From: Myxocyprinus asiaticus
Taxonomy: Eukaryota; Chordata; Actinopteri; Cypriniformes; Catostomidae
Direction: 5' to 3'
Assembly: GCF_019703515.2 (NCBI RefSeq)
Contig: NC_059372.1
Location: 21,403,931-21,467,930, forward strand
DNA: 64,000 nucleotides
The position numbers and the translations under genes were made by a program. Below the pieces are notes generated by a model. It searched no databases and was not told the origin of the DNA. It was given only the letters and a program-made list of their open reading frames with translations. Of the stretch, positions 28,232-43,200 are shown in pieces (position 1 is the first letter of the stretch; every line of letters starts with the position of its first letter).

Positions 28232-31200
28232 CTGAGGGAGGGAGGGAAGCAGGTCAAAGAGAGAAAACGTTACATCTGAGGTTAAGGACAAGCTTATGTT
28301 CCTAAAAGAGAAACTCTTTTTGCACTTGTAACTTCTTGGCTTTTTGTATAAGATATTCAAACTGAAATCCTATGCAACAGGCAGTCAACATATGATCAGT
28401 TTATTTCTTACCTACATGGGGTCCAAAAGTCCACTAATGAAAATGTTTCTATTTTGCATTTTTCTAATGAAATGCTATTTTCTTTTTACAAATGAAATAA
28501 TCTGCATAATTTGAATGAAATTTGAATTTAAGAATTAACATAAATGTTAGAATTTCTTAGTATTTGGTATGTTCCCTTTTGTTCTAAAAACAGCATGCAC
28601 TCAAGATGTCAAGGACTTCACACGTTTATGTAAAACCTGATGATCTATATTATTCCAGCATGATCTGAGAATGTTCCAAAGAGCATCTTTTGTGCTTCAG
28701 TGGATGCAAGGAATGAGTTAATGTGGTCACAAATTGCTTACATTTGATTAGTAACCTAGAAATAGTGTCTTAAAATGTAAAATATATAAAAAATGTGTTT
28801 AAAAAAAAAATGTAATTAAAAATTTTACGTCATGTTTTGTTTTGTTTTTTTGTTTTTTTTTTTTTTTTTAATTAAAGGTGCTGTAAGCGATTTTAGCTGT
28901 TCTAACTTCCAGAAGACTGATTAAGCCACACCCCCTCTTTCCAAAACACTGCACCAATACTGTTGAAACCGACACAAAGCATGTTCCCACGGTTATTAAA
29001 CACAACATTAGCGAAATAGTGCCCTCAACTGACAAATTATAAATCAGAATATGGCAGTAAGTCTCAATAATTAGCTGCAATGACAACACTATGAGAACGC
29101 GCAAAATGATTGACAGGCAGAAAGCGTCAGAGACTGCGGTCTGCCGACATATTTTTATTTGCTGTTTACAGAGTCTAGAGCTGTCACAGAGACTGTTGAG
29201 ATATCTCATGACACTTATTTCAGTGATATCTTTCAGGGAGTAGGAACATTTTTTGCATACCTTTCCAAGAAAAAAATCACTTACAGCACCTTTAAAGTGT
29301 TCACAATCCTAAAAGTTTGACTGTCTCCAAGTTTAAATGAAAAAATAAATCCCAGATTTTCTGTGTGGTCTCAGATTTTGGACCCCACTGTATTTCAGAC
29401 AAACATTTGATGATTTGATTGAAGTTCACTGGTCACTGGTTGGCACCATCTGGATGGATATTTGGTCTTTTAGTATTACCAAGCATGCAAGACATCTTAA
29501 AACCTTCTTGGGTACACCTCAGATGGAGGAAATTGCAATTGTAAAGACAAAATGTAGAGTTCATTAATTAATGATCAACCTAAGCACAATAAACTTGGAT
29601 AGACAGTAAGGCTAAAATGCGAAAGAATACGTTATACTGAGACTCCTTAAAACACAGCATTAATATAGATTAAATCCTGATTTCTTTGTGACTGGGGTGA
29701 CAGGAGAGGAAGTAATTCACTAGTCTTTATTCTTTCAATATGGCTTCATAATGCTGGAACATTGTTTATGAAATGTTTATATAGAGAATTTATAATTAAA
29801 GGAATATTCCGGGTCGAATAAAAGTTAAGCTCAATCGACAGCATTTGTGGTATCATTTTGTGGTTGATTACCACAAAAAATAGTTTTGACTCGTTCCTCC
29901 AAAAAATCTTTTGGAGGGTTTAAAGGCAGAAACGTCAAGCTTATAATTTTGTAAAAGCACATACATTAATTCTTCAGTTAAAACTCTTGTATTATTTGAG
30001 CTGTAAAGTTATTTAGGCTAAATCATCATTTTTACAGTCATTTTAGGGTTTGTTGACTACATCGCATGGCACTGTTGTACAATTGGCTATAACTTTACAC
30101 AGAAAAGGTTAGTAAATGATTTTATCACACTAAAAACATGTTAACATGTATATTGTTTATGTACTGTGACTATACTTTTGAAACATAATGTTAACAGATT
30201 GGCCCACTGGAACCCAGATTTTTGCTTTTATATATATATATATATATATATATAAAAGGAGGGGCAAGTCAAAATAAATTTTTGTGGTAATATAATATTA
30301 TGCCACAAATGCTGTCGACTCAGCTAACTTGTATTAAACCCGGAATATTCCTTTAAGTATTTTTTACTTGTGCACAATTTTTAAGAGCCATTTCCTGCAG
30401 CTGCAGTATGGCATTGCAGCACCATAAAGTCTCTCATGTTAGCCAAAAAAAAAATAAAAAATAAGGTATATAAGAATGAATAAATAAATACATGTAAATG
30501 TTCTTGTCGCCAGGTGCACTGAGAACATTTTGTAAATAATTGATAATGACTCTTTGTAACAAAGAATGACTTTTTGAATGTGTTTTCTGTACAGATGGTG
30601 TATAAAAGTAACCATTCTCAGCCTTTGGACCCTCTACACAAGGGTGAATGATTTATAAACCCGCAGTAATTCCCCCACAGCATCTGCAATATATCCATAC
30701 TTAAAAGGATAGTTTACCCAATAAAGAAAATCCAACTCATTTTCATCCTTCCTTCTGTTTCATGAAACACTAAATGGAGATGTTAGGCAGAATGTTTGCC
30801 TCAGTCACCATTCACTTTCATTATGTTGAAAAAAGATGCAATGAAAGTGAATGGTAATGGAGGCTCCCACTGTACCTAACATCTTCCACAGAAGAAAGTC
30901 ATATGGGTGGAACGACATGAGGGATGACAAAGTTTTCTTTTTTTGGTGAACTGTCTCTTTAAGCGCATTCTATACACAGTGTTCCACAAGTGCTTGGTTA
31001 GTTTGAGATATAATTAACTAAGTAAGTAAATAAGTAAATAAAATCCCTGAGGGTTTGTTCAAATTGCAATGTCTCAATTTTAACTGATGTGCACTTGAAA
31101 AGTGTGGTGCTTGAACTCCAAGGGCCGTTGTATAACATAACACAGAGTACACTGCTGTTGTGGAGAGCTGTGGACCACTACAGTGATTCTAGACCCATGG

Positions 31201-34200
31201 CTGATGGGTCCTGCAGTCCTGCCAGGCCCACCTGTGATGATGTCTTCAATGGTGCCATCTTTGCCCTCATATACAGGCCGGTGGTCTTTGGCTTGTTTGC
31301 GGCGAAGCTCTGCGATCAGTTCGTGCTGCTGCTGCCTCTTCTTCTGCGCCTGGACCTGCAGTCAGAGGAATACAGATATTACACCAAAACGGCAACAAAT
31401 ATTGAAGATAACCAGAACTGCAATATGTCAAATGAAAGTTCTGTTGATAGCTTTTGGTCAGGAGTGTTAGGAGTGAGTGACACAATTTTGTATGAATTGA
31501 AGGAGAAGTTTACTGTAAAAGTACAGAACAAGAGGTCCCAGTGTGGTGCATCATATCTGATTACATTTTATTGAAATATTTAAAGATGTATTCTTATTTT
31601 TGATATCAGTTATGTACAAAAGAGTAATTTATGTTACATTTTATGTTTAATGTTATGTTTATGTTTAGTTAATAGTGTCAGGTTTGTTACTCTGTTGGTG
31701 TTTTGTCTGACGCTGTACACTATATATGTTTATTAAACTTTTTCATGGAAAAGTCTATTTTGATTCATCATGTGGACTTCTATTTTGCTACCTGCATTAT
31801 TATGATGCTTGTCGTTATATCTTAAGTTAAAAATCAGATTTTAGTAGCTCCAGAAGGTTAGTGTATTACAATTATATCAGCTATGAACTGATATTCCATC
31901 CCAAATGAAATGTTGTTACTGTATTTACATTGAATTTCAGGCAACCCTAGCTGCCAGTTTTTACTGTCTTTTTTTTTAACATTGTTGGGATTTGGGCACA
32001 CTTAAAAAATGTAATTTCAAGAGCACTGAGCACACTGCTGGAACAAGTGAAACTTATTACATTTTAGTTAGATGATAAATTAAATGAAAACAGTTATATT
32101 TCACAAAATTTTCTAGTGTCTTAGATTCAGCTTGTGTTGCTCTACGATGTGATTTTCAGCGAGAATGGCACCTTGGGGTCGTGCTGTTTGGCCTCCTGTG
32201 CTAGTAGTTTTTCTCTCATGGCTTCCTCCTGCTTCTTCCTCAGTTCATTTTCCTCCACGGCCTCCTGCAGAAAACAACACAGTGCCGGCAGAGAGGTTGG
32301 TGTGATCCGGGCCCTGACACTGCCTATGTACAAGTCACGACCTCACAACTAAACAATCACAGCAAAATCTGAGAAGGACTATTGGGATGTGAATATAGAC
32401 AACAGATGCACACACACAGATCTTGGAGTTTTTTGGTTCCTCATGCAGACTCATAAATCCACCATTAGAACAATGTGAGGAAGAGGTGTGTGTAAGTGTG
32501 TGTGTCCGGTTTAGGGGCGGTGGAGGCAAAACTCAATCTAAACACAGCAGCTGCACTTAAATCTCAGCCCAGGTGCCCCTTCCTGTTATTCACTCTCTGC
32601 TAACATGTTCTACTTCTCCACCCAAGAGCTCACAGTCCAATAGAGAAGAAGGATGTAAGAGATGACACTGGACATAGGATGCAAACAAGGCATCTCATTC
32701 TAAGTGTGCACACAAATGACTCATAACACTCTCAAACTATTTACATATTTGAATACACTTATTTATCTGAATATTTTTCCATATACTTAAAATACATTGT
32801 TTTCATACTTTGAATCAATAGTTTTTTATTGTACCATGATTTTTAATCCAATTACATATTTCAAATACATTTTTACTTCAAGTCAAATTTTATGTCTGAT
32901 TCATCTCAGAGCTGGTTGGTTTGATGGCTTAAAACTCTTTATTGAAGAATAATTTGAAATCCCTATGGAGAAAATAAATGGGGGGAAAAAACTTCCAGAA
33001 CCAAAATAACTGATGACTCATGGATTGCAGGGTTTGCACCTAAAACCTTTCACTTAGCATGCCATATCATCCACCACTTGGCTACTCCACACCATGTTTA
33101 CCAAACATGCCAGATAGCAGATTACATGGGCAGCTACTTCCTGTACTAAATGACTTGAAATCAGGACAGACTCATCTTCCACTCTCAGGTTTATAGATTA
33201 GTGATTATACAGAGCCACAAACATGTTTTCTCCAAGTCATATTATGAAGATTCACAATTCTTTGCTATCCTGTGCAACTAGTGCCTAGTAGGGATGTCAT
33301 AAAATATTGCTATATCGATTATTGATTGGCATGTTATTTTATCGACATTGATATATTAACATTAGCCGACATTTAAATTAGAATCCTAATTTGCGTGCTT
33401 TCCAATTCAATCAGTTGGGCTTCTCAGTTAGTCTGGCGTAATAGCGTTGGGAGACCACAAGAGGGTGATATAACATTTACAGAAGCCGTTCGCGGGTAGG
33501 ACAAGGCACAGGTCTCACACACAAGATGCGTCGATGTGATGCAGCAGATGGCAGTCCAAAGTTACAAAAGTTTTGTACTTCTTCAAAAATGAACAAAGTG
33601 ATGTTGATGTGTTTGCAGGTTAGTGTATGAAACTGGTGTAACTGAACGATTAGAAATGCCGACGTTTATTATTCAATTTGTCTTTATTTAGCCTTAATTG
33701 GGTCTTTCGATCAAGCTGTCAAACCACAAAAAGATTTACTTGTAACTGAAAATACATTGTGTTGGATATATGAAAGATACATATACACAACATGTCATCC
33801 AGTGAGGGTTAGAGTCAATAATCTTTGTCCTCTGATAATGAATTGGGTCAAATTTAATGGGAAACTATGCGAATTGAGCTCCGTGGCACTGCAGAATTTC
33901 GAGCAGCCTCCAGAGATGGTGAGCTGTGGCAGCTGCGGTGTGAGCGTACCTTCATAGAAAATAATTGTTTCAAATTTTAGAACATGACATGACGTCTGCT
34001 AGATGCATCTGGTGTGCGACCCCCTTTAATTTACCCTGCCACTCACACTTTAAGAAAGTTGTGTTATGTTTGAAAAGACAAAGACTATTGTGTAAAGAGA
34101 ATATCTGATATATATCGATAAACATCGGGAAAATCTTCCGATTATTGATACATGAAAAAGGCATTGATCCCAAGCCTAGTGCCTAGACCTACTCTGTGAA

Positions 34201-37200
34201 TAACATGCAGTAATGAATTATAGACCATCACATACCTTGTAGGCTTTGATGAAGCGCACAAACACTGGAAAAAACACAGAGGGTGGTGTAGTCTTAGGAC
34301 TCTCTCCAAAGTACAGCACCACATTGTTGAAGGCCTCCTGGAAATAGATTCAGTGAGAGATTCAGTTAATCTGCTTCCTTTTAATTGCCTGAAACTGCTT
34401 TTTTAAAGGATAGATAAGACACCTCAGAAGTCTTGGCATCTTTCTGCAGTTTGTCCAGTTGTGTATCACTGGTCTGCAGGAAGCCTTTGAGTATGGCGTG
34501 GTCGTGCAGACTACACTCTCTTCTGACCAGATCCATGCCCTTACCGAGCTCCTTAACATCCAATAACACGTTTTCCAAAGACACTGTAACCATATTCATA
34601 AGCAGACAAAATTGTGGTAAATTAGTTCAATCAGATTTGCCATATTAAATCACTGATTGTACAGAGACCTTAGTCAGGGCAGATGCCAATTTATAATGAA
34701 ACGATAATGAAAATAAGGCTGTGAAGGACAGATGTACAGTTCAGTACAACTGGTTATACTGTTGTGTAACTTATTGTTGATTGTTCAGCTGATGAAGTTA
34801 CAAACGCAAGTTCAGGAGGAGCTTGTTCATCGTATCCCAAGGATAATTAAAGGAATAGTCCACTCAAAAATTTAAATTCTCTTTTCTCACCCTCATGCCA
34901 TCCCAGATGTGTATGACTTTCTTTCTTCTGCTGAACACAAACAAAGATATTTAGCTCTGTAGGTCCATTCATTGCAAGTGAATGGTGGCTAGAACTTTGA
35001 AGGTCCAAAAAGCATATAAAGGCAGCATAAAAGTAATACATACAACTCAGTGGTTAAAGACATACTGTATCTTAAGAAGCAATAAGATAGGCGTGGGTGA
35101 GAAACAGATAAATATCCTTAATATAAAAAGTTAAAAGTCCTTTTTTACTATCAATCTCCACTTTCACTTTTACATTGTTCTTCTTTTGTTTTTGGCGATT
35201 CACATTCTTTGTGCATATCGCCACCTACTGGGCAAGGAGGAAAATTTATAGTAAAAAAGTACTTAAATATTGATCTTTTTCTCATTTCTCATCATATCGC
35301 TTCTGAAGACATGGATTAAAACACTGAAGTCTCATGGATTACTTTTATGCTGCCTTTATGTGCTTTTTGGGCCTTTAAAGTTCTGGCCACCATTCACTTG
35401 CCTACAGCAATGGACCTACAGAGCTGAGATATTCTTCTTAAAATCTTCATTTGTGTTCAGCAGAATAAAGAAAGTCATACACATCTGGGATGGCATGAGG
35501 GTGAGTAAATGATGAAAGAATTTTAATTTTTGGGTGAACTATTTCTTTAAGCAGCTGCTTCCCTCGCACCAGTGTTCTTCTGGCATCCCTCCACCTCCCC
35601 ATCTCCACCTTTATATTTCATAATGCCTATACACATTTTTATCTCAAAATAGTTTTTTTATTTCTTGCTTAATCATATAATTCAGAGGGGGATCTCAGAG
35701 CTCAAGCCCAGTCCTGTGCTCAAGCCCCTCCAAAAAACTCATGGTTATGAAAATTAGACGTGACTTAGAAGACGGTACAAGTGCATATGGACTGTATCAG
35801 TCTGTATTCGTATCCCTCACAGCCTCGTTTTCATTCACTATAAATAAAATATGGAATCTACCCTGAATAAGGTCTATACAACAAGGTTTTTATGGTCCAG
35901 ACCTGCTGCAGCCTTATCCACAAAGTGCAGTTCATTGTAGAAGGTAGCCAGTTCAGGATATTTCTCCTTCACAACAAGAGCAATGTAATGGAGCAGTGTC
36001 ATCTTCCGGTCAGTAGACTTCGTATCTAGCAGCTGAGAGAGAGCAACATCAGCATGTGTGATGGCAGCTCTGTTATGCAACTATCATTTCAATCCCAAAA
36101 CTCACCAGATCCAGACTCTGCAGCTTGAAACCATACACAGAGCCTCTTTTGCTACTGTTCATGTAGTTTCCCAGGGCAAGAATGATCTTTGTGGAGGCAA
36201 AAATGGGCAAATGAGCATAAAGGTAGACAAAGTGTTGATTTTAAGTCTTTATAATGAGCAAATGAGCAAGAGAAGTAAGCATGAAACATGAGACACTTAC
36301 TTCAAGAATTTTCTTTAACTTTGGTGAGGACTTCACTGAAGCTGATGCTGCAATGATGGCATTGAGTTGCTATGATTTAAAAAGGAAAACATGTCAAATC
36401 ATGAAATGATCGGTATACTTACTGCAGCATTGTTTGACAGTAACAATCAGGACCCTTACTCATCACAGTTCTTAACCTGCCAGTTTAACTCAGTAGAATG
36501 TTTTTTTGTTGATCCAGGAATGACATACACATAAAACACAGTCCTAACCCTAACCTTTTCAAAACCTTCCTATGAGCTAAGCAGAAGTGGCACGGAGAGG
36601 TAGTCATTATAGCAAATGACAAGATGACCGAGACTGCATAAATGTAATTTTTAATAAAGAAATATGAGGAGAAGGATTTTATTTCATTTATTGTGTAGTC
36701 TCCTTGATTTCATGTCAAAGCCGATCTAGAGTCTGGCTAGAATGCAAAAAACACAAAGGGTTTGTTTTAAAATGTGTACATAGTACTAAGGCTGTCGATA
36801 TTACGCGTTAAATTGCGTTAAAAAAAGCCCTAATCAACTTGATGTAGCGCAAATCCGAACGCAGGGATCTCATGATGTGTTTTTCTAAGTTTTTAAACTT
36901 CCTTTAACTTGACACAGCGAACTAAAAATGGTACATTTATGATGCAATGCAACCGAGATGGTCCAAAAGCATCCATCCGATGCAGGTGTACATTTACGCA
37001 TCCCTAAACAAACACTTATAATAAATCTGGGACTGACTGATGAATTCAACTGCAGAATGGATTGCTGTGAACTGTAGGCCAATGACAGGCTTATGTTCAA
37101 TAATATGGAAATAAACAATATATTGCATTCTAAAGCCACTTTTAGTAATGTCTTTTTAATGCTTAACTTGTGTGCCTAAATAATGTAATGCATTTTATTC

Positions 37201-37214
37201 TTCTGTATTATAAT

Positions 37215-37293
<79 letters not shown>

Positions 37294-40200
37294 AATTTAA
37301 CTATTGAATTATTGTTATTTGAGGGGCTTTCTAAGCAAATATTTAATTAATTGCGATTAATTTGATTAATTAATTGGCATACCATCTAATTAATTCGATT
37401 ACAAATTGTAATCGATTGACAGCCCTAGTATATAGTAAAAACAAATGTACAGAATTACAAAAGTATCACGCTTGCCTGTGTCACAAAAAGATTTGTATAT
37501 CTATTTTAAACCTTAATATTTTAAACCTAAACTTAGACCTAACTAACCTAAAATGTGATAAGTTGATAGTAATGTCATTCCAACAAGAATGTTGATCCAG
37601 AAAGTTGTCACACTTGGTGAAATTATGGTAACTCCATTCTATTTTCTATAGCTTTGCAGCTAAAATTAACTGTTTGTGGTCATTCTTCAATGAAAATCAT
37701 TTTAAAAATTTTTTTTCCAACTGACACATTTTTTTAGGCATTGTGTTTGCTCACCGGGGTCAGCATGTTAACATTATCACTGAAGTTCCCCACAAATGTG
37801 ATGATGTTCATCCTCTGAGTGAGGCGCTCAATCTTGCTGAAGAGGAGCATGAAACGGTCTTCCTCAGCCAGCTGGTCCAGAGGTCTCCTCTCTCGCTCAT
37901 ATTGACGCAGTAGTTTACTCTCAGCCTCCGTAGGCAGGAACCGCATCAGACATTCCACAAAGTCCACCGGCAGAGCCTTCAGATCAAACCTGGAATTGGT
38001 ACCATGAATATCATTTTCATCTTAAACTGAAGATATACAGTGTGGTTCAAAAGGCTGAGTCCACACTGAAGATCTGGGATTAAAAATGTATTTTAAAACT
38101 GGAAATAAACAGCACATTTTTTACAATTTTGAAAAATTGAAAACAAAGAAATGTTATTATGATGTAAAATGAATAATTTTTAAATAAATGTTTAAGATTC
38201 GGCAGTACTTTTAGATCACAAATCAAATAAGCTGATTTGTGACATTGACCGTGTTAAATTATTTGTACAAAAGGTCAGATATCCTTGCATCCATTAAAGC
38301 AAATAAGATGCTCATCAAATCATGCTGGGATAACATGAATCATCAGGTTTTGCACACACTTGTGGAGTCCATGCCAGTGTGGAGAACACAGCAAACAATA
38401 AGAAACTCTTTAATTCACATTCGTTTTTCATTTCAACCTCTCACTCCAATTGTTATGCAAATAATATAAATTGTAATGAAAACAAAACAGCCTGATCTCA
38501 TGACGATTACGTGACTGTGTCAAAAACAATTTTATGTGCTTCATTACGTTTCGTTGCAGTTTCCAAGTGAAATATCCAGTGGGGGGCGCCAAAAGTGAGT
38601 GAAATGGTGTCATAATCAGACAAGGTTTTTAAGGTGAATATTAGATGGAGGTTTTAATGAGTAAAACGTACCTCCCTAACCCTTAAACTTTAACTTAAAC
38701 CTAACCGATAGTGTCCTAAATGCATCTGAGAAATTAACAAAACAGACATCCTTACCATAAACCAACGCCTAAACCTAACCGATAGTGTCATAACTGCAAA
38801 TGAGAGGTAAACAAAACAGACATCCTTATCCTAAACCAATACCTAAACTTAACTGATAGTGTGCAAAAAGCAAATGTGACATGAAAATACATTTTTGGAA
38901 GCAACCATATCATTTCAAGTTGCTTCTATGACACTTTCAAGCTCACACGTCAGCTTGAATGCTTGACTGTTCCTGAGCTTTGGACTTTTGGAGTCCAAAG
39001 TCCAACACTCTATCTGGTGAGCTACTGCGGAAGCTAATCATGTTGGAATACATGTGTAAATGTACAGTAGGTGGGTCTGTAATACAAGCATTAAAATGTT
39101 TCGGTTTTTCTAAATGCAGTGTGTGAGTAATAGTGTGAAAAATTAATGTTAATAAAGTCATAATCAGCCACTGTAGTTGTGATTTGTGTGAAAGTGAATA
39201 AATGCTAAATATTGTTGTAGCTCCTCTAGTGTTAATTCCATCCAAAAACTGCATTGAAACATAGAACGCGGCACGTAAAAGTCAGTTCACAAACCTGTAG
39301 TTATAGTAACATTCATTCTATAAGACTAGGTTGAAACAAAAAACCTGTATAAAAATGCAAATTAGAAGCATTTTCACAAATGATTAGATTTTGAACCACA
39401 CTGTATATAGTAAACAAAGATATGATTAGAAAAGCAACAACTCAAGATTAAAATCAGTACAGCAGTGGTAAAGAGCATCTGTGCCTACGTTTGAATAGCT
39501 TTGCAGATATCCTCTGTGGTCTTGTTGGCCTTGCGCAGAGTGATGGCCAAGTTCTTTGAGCGATTGGCATCCAGCAGCTGCACTTTGTTCATGGTCTTCT
39601 GAGAGACCTTGCTCTTAGAGCATAACAGATCCACCACAGGGCCTTGGGCTTTCGTCTTGAACAACTCCTCAAATTTCTCAAGATCCAACTCCTTTAATGC
39701 AACAGAACATGAGCACTTGGCATGGGAGGAGATGGGTGGAGGAAAATGCAAAATTACAGAATAGCGTGTGCAAATCTAAGTAGCACTCAGTATCACCTCA
39801 AGCACACGCTCATCATCGATCTCGTTAAAGACGGTGCCATTGATCTGGTTGGGTTTCAGTGCAGTCCAGTTGAAGACAGGAAGACGGAACTTGGTTTTTA
39901 TGGGCTTCTTAATGCGGATGGCTGTATGACCAAGAGAGCAACAGACATCTGATCACTTTTGCAAGGACATTAAAGATTGTTTAAAGATCTTTTGATTAAA
40001 GATCGTTACAGTTTTAGTTGTCAGAGAATCAAAGCTGCAACAGTACAGACTGCAAAACTATTTGTAATTATGTCATACCTGATAAGCCAACACTAAGGAT
40101 GACTGATGGTGATGGTCCAGGGAGAGGAGGAGGTGGAGGAGGAGGAATAGAAACAGACATCACTGTAAAAAAAAAAATGCATACAGAAATAAATTTGTTT

Positions 40201-43200
40201 ATGCTTCACTGAGTGTTTATGTGTACAAAAAACACTAATGACTAACAAAACTAAGATCATTTTAAAAACCTGCAGGACACAGTAAAGGAAAAACCTGAAG
40301 GGAACAAAAAATCGTGACATTTTTCATAGCGTGCACATCGACTAAGCTGACAGAACGTGGGTTAAATGTGTTTCAATGCAAAGTTAAATGGGGAAATATA
40401 AAAAAAAAAAAAAAAATAGGAGTTTTGTTAAACAGTTTATGATCTTTACCTGATTAAAAAAAAATGCCCTTTAAGGCATTTACATGATCTTACATGTTAT
40501 CTGGATATTAAACATAATCAGTGCAAGATCATGCATGTAAACGCACTCATTAAGTCATTTTCAAATCACTTTTAGCTTTCTAATAGGCTCTGATGGGTAT
40601 TTATTTAGCTCTAGTCCAGCTGTTTCCTCAGCAGAAACACCCTTGGCTTTTCCTTTTCCTGCTACACTTGCGATGACTTATATGTTTAAATGGTTGTAAC
40701 TCAGAGAACAACATGTGTGCAGCTGAGCATTGTTTTTCAGTGTTAATCATACTCTGCAACAGCTGTAAGTAGTAATAAAGACTCTCTTAGAAGGAGATTC
40801 ATGGGTTTGCATTGTATAGTCCAATCTTATATACATTAAGCCAGTTTTAACTTCTCAAGGTAGATGCCATATTTAATTTTACACAAATAGAAATTATCCT
40901 AAGGGATAGACATTGACATGACAATTAGACATGACATATGACCTAAAGACAGTGCAACATATTGAGCGGACTGTCCCTCACGTAGCCCTGCAGTCTACCC
41001 TCACTAGTTCTCTAGTTCAGTACCTTCTGAGGGGAGAGGTGGGGCAGGTGGAGGTGGAGGTGGAGGCGGGGGTGGAGCAACAACTTTAACAGCAACAGGT
41101 GAGCTGACATCGAGACCTCCGCTCCCAGTCATGCCTGCAGTAAGTGAGCCCGGGTCACCCAAAGGTGCTCCAACCACAACCCCACCAACCAGCCCTCCAC
41201 CACCACCACCACCCAGGGCCTCAATGGCAATATCTCCATCAGGCTGTTTGCGCAAACGGATTGTGCCCTGCTGCTCCAGTTCCAGCAAACGCTTCTCAAT
41301 GTTGTTGTGCCTCTGAAAAGCAGCATCTTTCTCCTTGATCATCCGCCTCAGTGTGTGCACCTGTGAGCTGGCTGACTCGTACGTCTCCTACACAGACGAG
41401 AGTGAGGGAAGAATGTGAAATTAATCAAAGATCTTGGGGTAAAGAGGTACTATAGCATGTTTTTTAAACTGTACACCTTTCCTCAGACCTTAAATGTAGT
41501 AAGACCACATGACCAGACTGATCACACTGTGAAATTGGTGACAGAAGGTCGAAAGTTGCTGCTTCTAAATTCAATCTATGGTGACCGAAATTCGAACCAC
41601 TGTCCCCAGTGGTTGAAACTGGAAGTGTTGTTGAGGTAAAATGTCCACAGGGTGGTGCCAAAAGCAAGTTGTATTTTTTGTTGTAAATGATGGAATACAG
41701 TCAACAGGAATGCATATTTTATTAACCACACTTCCTAACCCAATCCCTAAGCCTAACCATCAGTGAGGTAAAAATGTAATCTTAGAGGGAAAATGCAACC
41801 TCTGAATCAAGCTCACCATTGTTTATGTGAATATGATTGCTTCCTGCTTACCTTGGGACTAGAACCTGTATCTCTGAGATTGCTTGCACAATGTTTTATA
41901 ACTAGCACTATAGGCAAAAAGATACACACATTTAAATTGATGCAAAAATGTCTGATGGGCGATGGCGCTTGTCAGTAATTCGGGAGATGGGTCGATTTCA
42001 AGGTACATGAACATTCAGAAGCAGCATTTTGATTTCCTGTGTGATCGTGCTGACATAACATTTGTAAATTTCATTACAAAAAAACTATTGCGGTGGTACA
42101 GTGATGGTATCAGATAATAATATCATGGAACTTGTATATACTGTAAACCATGGAACTGAATGATTACCAAGGTATTTACATGATTATTCCATGGCACCCT
42201 TTTAAAACATCATGGTAATACCAAGGTAATTTTAACAACCAAATGATTTAAAAGCCATTGAATGAAAGATTTATAATCAATCCTTCTTAAAAATGAAGTG
42301 TATAATTTCTGTCCCACTAGCGTAACCAGACAGAATAGCAAAAATGGTTTACAGAACACTCCCCCTGTGTCTTTCATTCATTGGAAAAAAAAAACTCATG
42401 AGATTGGTTGAGCCAATGTTGCTGTATCCGGGCGTGGCAGGATTTTTCAAACAAACAGAGCAAGGTTTTGCTACATTTACAGTGGCAGGTGTAGAATAAA
42501 GTATTTAAACACCAACAAAATTACACACATAACCTTTAATCATATACACCTTCTTTTATATCTTGCTCTCCCATTTCCTTCATTTTCTAAGCATAGTCCT
42601 CCAAAATATTACTATTGGATACTACACACTGAACAAGTACATTATTACAAGAGTTATAAAGCATGTCAAGCTCATTAGTCAAGATGATAATGTACTGTAA
42701 ATGTGATGGTAAAGAGAGAGTGATTGTAGCCCTACCTTGATGGCTACCAGTTCCTTGTCTTTGTGTAAAAGTTGCTTCTCAAGGTCCGCTACCTTCATTA
42801 TGGTCTCATTTTCAACATCGAGAAGCTTCTCTGTCACCTAGAATAAGACAAGCAGGTAGAAATGGTGCAAAATAGAAAATATGACAGTGTGAAAAGAGGA
42901 AAACAGAATAGGTGAAGTAGAAGAAGCAGAATTATAGGCATTGATCCTATAAACATGATCCTGGGCATCTATCCCATATTTAATTTAAGCCTCTCAGTGT
43001 GTCTGTCTCTCTAACTCTCTTTCTGATAAGTATTTAAAAATATTTCCATCAGTATGACACAGCAGATGAGGCAGCATCACTTTCACTTTTGAAGCAGCAG
43101 GGATTATGCACATAATGGAATATTTGGGGAATTCAGTCTTCCTCCCCCAATGAGAGCAGAAGGGTTTGTTGTGTGATTATCTGGTCATTTCAAGACCTTT

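Noticed and set aside
28868..29209. 113-codon minus-strand ORF
   Set aside because: It lies entirely inside a TTAA-flanked MITE, has no recognisable domain, and crosses no splice signals of fmnl1.
31089..31574. 161-codon plus-strand ORF
   Set aside because: It is the antisense shadow of the fmnl1 DAD exon and its flanking introns; the minus strand gives a conserved FMNL sequence.
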